Below, piece by piece: positions 1 to 4,907 of a DNA stretch of 5,156 nucleotides. Position 1 is the stretch's first letter, and the number at the start of each line of letters is the position of its first letter. The notes beneath the pieces were generated by a model. That model did no database searches. It had not been told where the DNA came from and worked only from the letters and a program-made list of their open reading frames with translations. The DNA comes from Burkholderiaceae bacterium (GTDB lineage Bacteria > Pseudomonadota > Gammaproteobacteria > Burkholderiales > Burkholderiaceae_C). The stretch lies in the NCBI GenBank assembly GCA_017999135.1, contig JAGOBT010000280.1:1-5156 (forward strand), written 5' to 3'. The position numbers and the translations under genes were made by a program.

Positions 1-362
1 CGCATCGCGCTGCCGTAGAAGCGCATGTCCAGGCACTGGTTGGGCAGGCCTTCCAGGCAGTGCACGCAGGTGCCGCAGGGCCGGCTGGGATTGACGGCCA
101 CGCGGTCGCCCGGCTGCACCGCCGTCACGCCCGGGCCCACGGCGCGCACCGTGCCGGCCACCTCATGCCCCAGCACCATCGGCCGCTTGATGCGCACCGT
201 GCCGAAGCCACCGTGGTGGAAGTAGTGCAGGTCGGACCCGCAGATGCCGCCGAAGCCCACCGCCACCAGCACCTCGCCGGGGCCGGGGTCGGACGCCTCC
301 TGCACGTCGACCCGCAGGTCATCGGGCGCGTGGATCACCAGGCACATGCAGCGGTAGCGCAT
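1..362 (-). CDS. idnD: L-idonate 5-dehydrogenase, zinc-dependent MDR family (N-terminal 120 residues; cut by left window edge)
   Basis: This enzyme oxidises L-idonate to 5-keto-D-gluconate with NAD(P)+ in the cytoplasm, the first step of L-idonate breakdown. Seen: translating the minus strand from 362 gives 120 residues of the GroES-like catalytic domain of a medium-chain dehydrogenase. GGICGSDLHYF carries the catalytic-zinc Cys41, and MVLGHEV carries His66-Glu67. Cys96, Cys99, Cys102 and Cys110 form the structural-zinc lobe. The stretches NPSRPCGTC and NQCLDMRFYGSAM match E. coli IdnD (as I remember it) more closely than sorbitol or threonine dehydrogenases. The family is about 340 residues, so the Rossmann domain and C-terminus lie left of base 1. 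The ATG at 362 is chosen because GGAGA (374-370) sits 7 bases upstream; an in-frame ATG at 347 would drop five residues. It is divergent from idnO, the next pathway step, which supports the call. A related polyol dehydrogenase is the main alternative. Confidence 0.9.
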   Translation of the reverse strand, partial: MRYRCMCLVIHAPDDLRVDVQEASDPGPGEVLVAVGFGGICGSDLHYFHHGGFGTVRIKRPMVLGHEVAGTVRAVGPGVTAVQPGDRVAVNPSRPCGTCVHCLEGLPNQCLDMRFYGSAM

Positions 363-369
363 CGGTTCG

Positions 370-374
370 TCTCC
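370..374 (-). promoter_or_regulatory. Shine-Dalgarno of idnD
   Basis: The minus strand reads GGAGA here, 7 bases before the ATG at 362-360. It decides between that start and the in-frame ATG at 347-345, which has no comparable purine run in front of it. Confidence 0.7.
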
Positions 375-392
375 ATCGAGGGTTGATTTGGT

Positions 393-415
393 GTGATGAT
401 ATGGTGATTCATGAC
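393..415. promoter_or_regulatory. Imperfect inverted repeat, candidate operator between idnD and idnO
   Basis: GTGATGA (393-399) and TCATGAC (409-415) are inverted repeats matching at 6 of 7 positions, separated by 9 bases and centred on base 404. The dyad lies midway between the idnD and idnO starts and upstream of both ribosome binding sites, so one bound regulator could control both genes. The size suits a dimeric helix-turn-helix regulator such as a GntR- or LacI-type protein, but no regulator gene is in the window to pair with it. The dyad is short and could be chance. Confidence 0.35.
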
Positions 416-430
416 CAGCCCCGGCAGGGG

Positions 431-437
431 AAGGAGA
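431..437 (+). promoter_or_regulatory. Shine-Dalgarno that fixes the TTG start of idnO
   Basis: AAGGAGA is close to the full anti-Shine-Dalgarno complement, and its GGAG core lies 6 bases before the TTG at 443. The in-frame upstream candidates, TTG 383 and ATG 401, have no such site. Starting at 443 also places the N-terminus (NLFDLTGR) in register with E. coli IdnO. Confidence 0.8.
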
Positions 438-442
438 CGCAC

Positions 443-1204
443 TTGAACCTGTTCGATCTGACTGGCCGCATTGCCCTGATCACCGGCGCCAGCAAGGGCA
501 TTGGCCTGGCCCTGGCCACCGCGCTGGGCCAGGCGGGCGCCCGCGTGGTGCTCAACGCCCGCGGTGCCGACGCGCTGATGGCCGCACGCGACGCGCTGCG
601 CGCCCAGGGCATCACCGCCGACGCCCTGGCCTTCGACGTGACCGACGCCGCCGCGGTGGACGCCGGCGTGGCCACCATCGAGGCGGACATCGGGCCCATC
701 GACATCCTCATCAACAACGCCGGCATGCAGCACCGCGGGCCGTTTGCCGAGTTCCCCACCGACGCCTGGCACAGGATCACCACCACCAACCTCGACAGCG
801 TGTTCTTCGTCGGTCGGGCGGTGGCGCAGCGCATGATCCCGCGCAAGGCCGGCAAGATCATCAACATCTGCTCGGTGCAGAGCGAGCTGGGCCGCCCCGG
901 CATCGCGCCCTACGCCGCCACCAAGGGCGCGGTGAAGATGCTGACCAAGGGCATGGCCATCGACCTGGGCCAACACGGCATCCAGGTCAACGGCCTGGGG
1001 CCGGGTTACTTCAAGACCGAACTGAACCAGGCCCTGGTGGCCGACGAGACCTTCAGCGCCTGGCTGTGCAAGCGCACGCCCGCCGGCCGCTGGGGCGAGG
1101 TGCAGGAACTGGGCGGCGCGGCCGTCTTTCTGGCCAGCGCGGCCAGCAGCTTTGTCAGCGGGCACATCCTGTACGTGGATGGGGGCATCACGGCCAGCCT
1201 GTAG
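443..1204 (+). CDS. idnO: 5-keto-D-gluconate 5-reductase (gluconate 5-dehydrogenase), classical SDR
   Basis: This cytoplasmic enzyme reduces 5-keto-D-gluconate to D-gluconate, the step after IdnD. Seen: 253 residues, the usual length for a classical short-chain dehydrogenase. The nucleotide-binding motif TGASKGIG is at residues 14-21, NNAG at 91-94, and the catalytic tetrad is Asn116, Ser144, Tyr157 and Lys161 (YAATK). NICSVQSELGR, APYAATKGAVKMLTKGM, GYFKTEL and WLCKRTPAGRWG track E. coli IdnO and Gluconobacter gluconate 5-dehydrogenase rather than generic FabG. Arg40 follows the second beta strand where many family members hold the NADP(H) 2'-phosphate, so NADPH preference is likely but inferred. 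The start is TTG at 443, set by AAGGAGA at 431-437. An in-frame ATG at 401 would add 14 unrelated residues. In E. coli idnD and idnO are co-directional in one operon; here they are divergent. No transporter or regulator gene is in the window. Confidence 0.92.
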   Translation: MNLFDLTGRIALITGASKGIGLALATALGQAGARVVLNARGADALMAARDALRAQGITADALAFDVTDAAAVDAGVATIEADIGPIDILINNAGMQHRGPFAEFPTDAWHRITTTNLDSVFFVGRAVAQRMIPRKAGKIINICSVQSELGRPGIAPYAATKGAVKMLTKGMAIDLGQHGIQVNGLGPGYFKTELNQALVADETFSAWLCKRTPAGRWGEVQELGGAAVFLASAASSFVSGHILYVDGGITASL

Positions 1205-1247
1205 CGGCGCCCGGCAGCGACAGCCAGAAGGGCCGTTGCCCTGTTGT

Positions 1248-1310
1248 TGCGCCTTGCGGTTTGCTTCGCCGGCGCGCTGCAACGCACAGGCAAAGCCCCA
1301 GCAAGGCGCA
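1248..1310. terminator. Long hairpin between convergent idnO and glycerate kinase genes, possible two-way terminator
   Basis: TGCGCCTTGC (1248-1257) and GCAAGGCGCA (1301-1310) are perfect 10-base inverted repeats. Inside, TTTGC (1260-1264) pairs with GCAAA (1290-1294), and GG (1258-1259) can pair with CC (1296-1297) across small bulges; CGCCGGCG (1267-1274) is a palindrome near the centre. The result is a long interrupted stem, usable on either strand. It sits between two genes whose ends face each other (stops at 1204 and 1342), which fits a bidirectional terminator. No T-run follows on either side, so a canonical intrinsic terminator is not shown. A dispersed intergenic repeat is an equally fair reading. 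Confidence 0.5.
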
Positions 1311-1341
1311 TCGACCAAAGAAATCCAGCGGAACCGACCGG

Positions 1342-2652
1342 CTAAATCACCAGCAGCGCCCGAAAGTCGTTCACGTTGGTGAACGTGGGCCCCGGCACCA
1401 CCAGATCCCCCAGCGCGCTGAAGACGCTGTAGGCGTCGTTGCGGTCCAGGAAGTCGGCCGGCTTCATGCCCAGCGCCGCCGCCCGGGCCAGCGTGTCGGG
1501 CGCCAGCACGGCGCCGGCGTTGTCTTCGATGCCGTCGATGCCGTCGGTGTCGGCCGACAGGGCCCACACGCCGGCCTGGCCCTGCAGCGCGATGGCGCAG
1601 CCCAGCAGGAACTCACTGGCCCGGCCGCCGCGGCCACCCTGGCCGCGCACCGTCACCGTGGTCTCGCCGCCGGAGAGGATCACGCAGGGCCGCTGGAATG
1701 GCTGGCCACGCTGCGCCACCGCCCGGGCCAGCGCCGCATGCACCTTGCCCACCTCGCGGCTCTCGCCCTCGATCGCGTCGCTCAGGATGTGGGCGTCCAG
1801 GCCATGCTGGCGGGCCAGCGCGGCGGCGGCTTCCAGGCTGTCCTGCGGCGTGGCGATCAGGCGCACCTGGTGGCCGGCAAACAACGGGTCGCCCGGCTTC
1901 GGCGTCTCGAAAGCACCGCTCTCCAGCCCGGCGCGTGCGGCGTCGGGGATGGCGATGCCGTAGCGCCGCAGGATGGCCAGCGCGTCGGCACAGGTGCTGG
2001 CATCGGGCACGGTGGGGCCGCTGGCAATCACCTGCGGGTCGTCACCCGGCACGTCGCTGATCAGCAGCGTCACCAACCGCGCCGGCGCGCACAGCGCCGC
2101 CAACCGCCCGCCCTTGATGGCCGACAGGTGCTTGCGCACGGTGTTCATTTCGTCGATGGCCGCGCCGCTCTTGAGCAGCGCGCTGTTGATGGCCTGCTTG
2201 TCGGAGAAGTCGAGGCCTGGCGCGGGCAGGCTCAGCAGTGCCGATCCGCCACCGCTGATCAGGCACAGCACCAGATCGTGTTCGGTCAGGCCGCGCGTCA
2301 GGTCCACGATGCGCTGCGCCGCCTGGCGCCCTGCCTCGTCGGGCACCGGATGGCGGGCCTCGACCACAGTGATGCGGCCGGGCTGCGCCTGGTAGGCCGG
2401 CGGCACATGGTCATAGCGCGTCACCACCAGCCCACTGAGCGGCGCATCGGCCGGCCACAGCGCGTCCACCGCCGCAGCCATCGCGCCACCGGCCTTGCCG
2501 GCGCCCAGCACCAGGGTGCGGCCCTTGGCGGGGTCAGGCGGGGGTGGCAGGTGGGCGGCCGTCACATCGGCCGGCAGGGCGCGCGAGACGGCACGGGCGT
2601 ACAAGGCACGCAGCAATGCCTGTGGATCCGCAAGGGTGGTCGGTGCATTCAT
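1342..2652 (-). CDS. gckA: Glycerate 2-kinase, MOFRL/TtuD (GckA) type
   Basis: This cytoplasmic enzyme phosphorylates D-glycerate with ATP to 2-phosphoglycerate (class II type), moving glyoxylate, tartrate or hydroxypyruvate carbon into lower glycolysis. Seen: 436 residues, close to the family norm of about 420-440. The N-terminal domain has LGAGKAG (49-55), SGGGSALL (133-140), NTVRKHLSAIKGGRLA (170-185) and SDVPGDDPQVIASGPT (199-214). The C-terminal MOFRL domain, from about residue 322, has SGGETTVTV (327-335), GRGGRASEF (340-348), ADTDGIDG (367-374) and GPTFTNVNDF (421-430). The domains are intact. It converges on idnO and is divergent from the 8-oxoguanine deaminase gene, 49 bases away. 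The ATG at 2652 is the natural family start, and the frame upstream runs only into antisense of the neighbour. The nearest ribosome-binding sequence, GAAGG, is about 15 bases away, which is long. The gene could equally be named ttuD; the family is secure, its pathway here is not. Confidence 0.93.
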   Translation of the reverse strand: MNAPTTLADPQALLRALYARAVSRALPADVTAAHLPPPPDPAKGRTLVLGAGKAGGAMAAAVDALWPADAPLSGLVVTRYDHVPPAYQAQPGRITVVEARHPVPDEAGRQAAQRIVDLTRGLTEHDLVLCLISGGGSALLSLPAPGLDFSDKQAINSALLKSGAAIDEMNTVRKHLSAIKGGRLAALCAPARLVTLLISDVPGDDPQVIASGPTVPDASTCADALAILRRYGIAIPDAARAGLESGAFETPKPGDPLFAGHQVRLIATPQDSLEAAAALARQHGLDAHILSDAIEGESREVGKVHAALARAVAQRGQPFQRPCVILSGGETTVTVRGQGGRGGRASEFLLGCAIALQGQAGVWALSADTDGIDGIEDNAGAVLAPDTLARAAALGMKPADFLDRNDAYSVFSALGDLVVPGPTFTNVNDFRALLVI

Positions 2653-2701
2653 GTGATGATGATTCGGCCTTCTTTGCACTGTTCTTGCAAGTAGTTTCCA
2701 C
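2653..2701. promoter_or_regulatory. Divergent glycerate kinase/8-oxoguanine deaminase control region
   Basis: Only 49 bases separate two divergent starts, so promoter elements probably extend into one or both coding regions. The DNA is richer in A and T than its surroundings. GTGATGAT (2653-2660) and GATTC (2661-2665) also occur, in the same order but 5 bases further apart, in the idnD/idnO gap. TCAT (2649-2652) and ATGA (2656-2659) form a small dyad next to the kinase start. TTTGCA (2673-2678) and TTGCAAG (2685-2691) are partly inverted. I see no convincing -35/-10 pair. Neither gene has a well-spaced Shine-Dalgarno sequence here. The regulatory role is inferred from position. Confidence 0.4.
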
Positions 2702-4108
2702 ATGCCCCATGCCGTGCCCGAACCCACCCTGCTGATCACCAACGCCGAGGTCATCGTGACCATGGACGACCAGCGGCGCGAGCTGCGCGGCGGCAGCCTG
2801 CTGGTGCGCGGCCCGCGTGTCGAAGCCATCTGGCCCGCTGGCGAAATGCCTCCTGGCACCGCCGCCGACGCCACCATCGACGCCGCCGGCCACGCCGTGC
2901 TGCCGGGCCTGGTCAACACGCACCACCACATGTACCAGTCGCTGACGCGGGCCATTCCGGCCGCGCAGGATGCCGAGCTGTTCACCTGGCTGAAGACGCT
3001 GTACCCGATCTGGGCCGGCCTGACGCCCGAGATGGTGCAGGTCAGCACCCAGGTGGCGATGGCCGAACTGCTGCTGTCGGGCTGCACCACCAGCAGCGAC
3101 CACCTGTACCTCTACCCCAACGGCGTGCGGCTGGACGACAGCATCGAAGCCGCGGCGCAGATCGGCATGCGTTTCCACGCCGCGCGCGGCAGCATGAGCG
3201 TGGGCGAATCGGCCGGCGGCCTGCCGCCGGACCGACTGGTCGAGGACGAGGCGGCCATCCTGGCCGACACCCAGCGCCTGATCGAGCAGCACCACGACCA
3301 CGGCCGCTATGCCATGCTGCGGGTGGTGGCCGCGCCCTGCTCGCCGTTCTCGGTCAGCACCGGTCTGATGAAGGACAGTGCCGCCCTGGCACGCAGCCTG
3401 GGCACGCGCTTGCACACCCACTTGGCCGAGAACGACCACGACGTGGCCTACAGCCGCGCCAGGTTCGGCATGACGCCGACCGAGTACGCCGAAAGCGTCG
3501 GCTGGCTGGGCGACGACGTCTGGCATGCGCACTGCGCCAAGCTGGATCCGGCCGGCATCGCTGCCTTTGCCGCCAGCGGCACCGGCGTGGCCCATTGCCC
3601 CTGCAGCAACATGCGGCTGGCCTCGGGCATCGCCCCGGTGCGGCGCATGCTGGACGCCGGCGTGCCGGTGGGCCTGGGCGTGGACGGCAGCGCCAGCAAC
3701 GACGGCGCGCACCTGCTGGGCGAGGCCCGCACCGCGATGCTGCTGGCCCGGGTGGGCAAGGCGCTCGAACCCTTCGGTTGCGACACCGGTCCGGCCGAGA
3801 TGACGGCCCGCGCCATGCTGGAGGTGGCCACCCGCGGCGGCGCCCGCGTGCTGGGCCGCGACGACATCGGCCACCTGGCACCGGGCATGGCCGCCGACCT
3901 GGCGCTGTTCGACCTGCGCACGCTGGGCTTTGCCGGCGGTGCGGTGCACGACCCGGTGGCCGCCCTGCTGCTGTGCGCCCCGGCGCAGGCGGCGTACACC
4001 ATCGTCAACGGCCGCGTCGTGGTGCGCCAGGGCCAACTGGCCACCGTCGAGTTGGGGCCACTGCTGGAGCGGCACAACCGGCTGGCGCTGCAGCTGGCGG
4101 CGGGCTGA
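2702..4108 (+). CDS. 8-oxoguanine deaminase (amidohydrolase superfamily)
   Basis: The likely reaction is hydrolytic deamination of 8-oxoguanine to urate and ammonia, in the cytoplasm with one divalent metal. Seen: 468 residues, full length. The metal site is HxH at His74 and His76 (NTHHHMYQSLTRA), His240 in HTHLAEN with catalytic Glu243, His277 in WHAHC, and Asp328 in GVDGSASND. SGCTTSSDHLYLYPNG (126-141), FHAARGSMSVGESAGGLPPD (158-177), APCSPFSVS (211-219) and HCPCSNMRLASGI (298-310) are the signature I associate with the characterised Pseudomonas aeruginosa enzyme Pa0142. Close relatives are often named hydroxyatrazine ethylaminohydrolase (AtzB) or plain chlorohydrolase; those names would probably be wrong here. 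The ATG at 2702 is the only ATG at the right distance before the first strand (LLITNAEVIVTMDD), although no clear Shine-Dalgarno precedes it. It is divergent from glycerate kinase. Substrate choice between 8-oxoguanine and related purines is inferred from resemblance. Confidence 0.88.
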   Translation: MPHAVPEPTLLITNAEVIVTMDDQRRELRGGSLLVRGPRVEAIWPAGEMPPGTAADATIDAAGHAVLPGLVNTHHHMYQSLTRAIPAAQDAELFTWLKTLYPIWAGLTPEMVQVSTQVAMAELLLSGCTTSSDHLYLYPNGVRLDDSIEAAAQIGMRFHAARGSMSVGESAGGLPPDRLVEDEAAILADTQRLIEQHHDHGRYAMLRVVAAPCSPFSVSTGLMKDSAALARSLGTRLHTHLAENDHDVAYSRARFGMTPTEYAESVGWLGDDVWHAHCAKLDPAGIAAFAASGTGVAHCPCSNMRLASGIAPVRRMLDAGVPVGLGVDGSASNDGAHLLGEARTAMLLARVGKALEPFGCDTGPAEMTARAMLEVATRGGARVLGRDDIGHLAPGMAADLALFDLRTLGFAGGAVHDPVAALLLCAPAQAAYTIVNGRVVVRQGQLATVELGPLLERHNRLALQLAAG

Positions 4109-4187
4109 GCGCCCCCAGGGCCGGCCTGTGCCCGGCCTGCCCCCCGTGGGGGGACAAGAAAACTTGGGGCGGCCCGGCGTTTTCTTG
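4109..4187. repeat. Intergenic cluster of inverted repeats downstream of the deaminase gene
   Basis: Three stem-forming units are packed into 79 bases directly after the deaminase stop. GGCCGG (4119-4124) and CCGGCC (4132-4137) enclose 7 bases. CCCCCC (4140-4145) and GGGGGG (4148-4153) are separated by only GT. CAAGAAAAC (4155-4163) and GTTTTCTTG (4179-4187) are perfect 9-base arms around a 15-base G+C loop. In addition CGCCCC (4110-4115) can pair with GGGGCG (4166-4171), closing over the whole cluster. C-run/G-run blocks joined to TTGGGGCGG-like words look like the dispersed intergenic repeats of Comamonadaceae-type genomes. That resemblance is from memory, and only one copy is present here. 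Confidence 0.5.
4155..4187 (+). terminator. Candidate terminator hairpin after the 8-oxoguanine deaminase gene
   Basis: CAAGAAAAC and GTTTTCTTG form a perfect 9-bp stem with a 15-base loop, 47 bases past the deaminase stop and 48 bases before the next start. The 3' arm supplies a short T-run (4180-4183) and the 5' arm an A-run, so in either direction the transcript has a stem and some U content. The stem is A/T-rich and the loop is large, so it would be weak as an intrinsic terminator. It may act together with the GC hairpins just upstream. Confidence 0.4.
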
Positions 4188-4224
4188 AGGCATGCTGTCG
4201 GCCCCGATTTGAGAAGAAACCTTT

Positions 4225-4230
4225 AGGAGA
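4225..4230 (+). promoter_or_regulatory. Shine-Dalgarno of the DsbA/FrnE-like gene
   Basis: AGGAGA ends 5 bases before the ATG at 4236. It is one of the clearest ribosome binding sites in the window and fixes the start. Confidence 0.8.
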
Positions 4231-4235
4231 CCCCC

Positions 4236-4907
4236 ATGAAGATCGATTTCGTGTCCGACGTGTCCTGCCCCTGGTGCGCCATCGGCCTGAACGCGCTGGA
4301 ACAGGCGCTGGACCGGGTGGCGCCCGACATCCAGGCCACGCTGCACTTCCAGCCCTTCGAGCTGAACCCGCAGATGCCCGCCGAGGGTCAGGACACGGTC
4401 GAGCACCTGTCGCAGAAGTACGGCATCGACGCGGCGCAGATCGCCGCCAATGCCGAGGCCATCCGCCAGCGGGGCGCCAGCGTGGGCTTCACCTTCGGCC
4501 AGGGCCAGCGCAAGCGCATCTACAACACCTTCGACGCCCACCGCCTGCTGCACTGGGCCGGGCTGGTGGATGCCGGCCGGCAACGGGCCCTGAAGCACGC
4601 GCTGTTCAAGGCCTACTTCACCGATGGCCTGAGCCCCGGCGACCATGGCGTGCTGCTGGCCGCCGCGGCCACGGCCGGGCTGGATGCCGAGCAAGCCCGC
4701 AGCATCCTGGCGGGCGACGACTTCGCCGACGATGTGCGCGAGGCCGAGGGCTTCTACCACCAGCAGGGCATCAGCTCGGTGCCAGCCATCATCATCAACG
4801 ACCGCCACCTGATCAGCGGCGGCCAGCCGGTCGAGCTGTTCGAGCGCGCGCTGCGCCACATCGCTGCCGAATCCGCCACGGCCGCCACCACTGGCGCCAG
4901 CGCATGA
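4236..4907 (+). CDS. DsbA-family thiol oxidoreductase, FrnE-like, cytoplasmic
   Basis: This protein belongs to the thioredoxin-fold DsbA superfamily, FrnE/2-hydroxychromene-2-carboxylate isomerase-like branch, and probably carries out thiol-disulfide exchange or a glutathione-dependent reaction. Seen: 223 residues. The first beta strand (MKIDFVSDVS) runs straight into the redox motif Cys11-Pro-Trp-Cys14. There follow FQPFELNP (38-45), the helical insert with a KYGID segment (61-65), and SSVPAIIIND (180-189), which holds the cis-proline Pro183 that faces the active site. Both cysteines are present, unlike in the isomerase branch, which favours redox activity. There is no signal peptide, so it should act in the cytoplasm, unlike true periplasmic DsbA. 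The start follows AGGAGA at 4225-4230. The stop overlaps the start of gnd by four bases (ATGA), so the two are very probably co-transcribed. The family is secure; the substrate is unknown, and I do not assign frnE as its name. Confidence 0.88.
   Translation: MKIDFVSDVSCPWCAIGLNALEQALDRVAPDIQATLHFQPFELNPQMPAEGQDTVEHLSQKYGIDAAQIAANAEAIRQRGASVGFTFGQGQRKRIYNTFDAHRLLHWAGLVDAGRQRALKHALFKAYFTDGLSPGDHGVLLAAAATAGLDAEQARSILAGDDFADDVREAEGFYHQQGISSVPAIIINDRHLISGGQPVELFERALRHIAAESATAATTGASA

Larger units (their letters stand above)
363..442. promoter_or_regulatory. Divergent idnD/idnO control region
   Basis: These 80 bases separate two divergent genes of one pathway, so promoters for both should lie here. 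The middle, about 381-415, is clearly richer in A and T than the rest of the window, as expected for promoter or operator DNA. I do not see a convincing -35/-10 pair on either strand: TTGATT at 383-388 is a weak -35 candidate for idnO and TATCAT (minus, 401-396) a weak -10 candidate for idnD. There is no match to the LacI-type GntR/IdnR operator known from E. coli. Its role as a control region is inferred from position and composition. Confidence 0.5.

Noticed and set aside
363..442. GntR/IdnR-type LacI operator as in E. coli gluconate genes
   Set aside because: No sequence close to the known palindromic ATGTTACCGGTAACAT-like site is present; the dyad found is different.
1205..1341. Small gene or structured RNA gene in the convergent gap
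   Set aside because: No open frame with a ribosome binding site, and no tRNA or known small RNA features; the hairpin alone does not support an RNA gene.
335..1567. Long minus-strand open frame (about 410 codons) opposite idnO
   Set aside because: It is an antisense shadow of idnO in high-GC DNA: its residues are dominated by Ala, Gly, Arg and His with no domain, and the plus strand holds a clear SDR enzyme.
1066..2694. Plus-strand open frame of about 540 codons opposite glycerate kinase
   Set aside because: Composition is low-complexity (Arg, Gln, Gly, Ala, His) without motifs, and it spans the end of idnO, the hairpin region and the whole antisense of an intact kinase.
2653..3090. N-terminal extension of the glycerate kinase frame by 146 codons
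   Set aside because: The extension is antisense of the deaminase gene; the family N-terminus aligns with the ATG at 2652 and the kinase is already full length there.
2534..4075. Minus-strand open frame of about 513 codons opposite the deaminase gene
   Set aside because: It has no recognisable motif and covers the antisense of a complete metal-dependent deaminase; third-position GC bias explains the lack of stops.
3595..4188. Plus-strand open frame in another frame of the deaminase gene, extending into the repeat element
   Set aside because: Arg/Gly/Pro/Ala-rich translation with no motif; it is a frame shadow running on by chance past the deaminase stop.
4109..4235. Riboswitch upstream of the DsbA/FrnE-like gene
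   Set aside because: The stems are dominated by G-runs and C-runs with no conserved riboswitch core that I can recognise; a repeat or terminator explains them better.
4005..4859. Minus-strand open frame of about 284 codons opposite the DsbA/FrnE-like gene
   Set aside because: It crosses the repeat-rich gap, shows no domain, and the plus strand has a family-typical protein with a good ribosome binding site.
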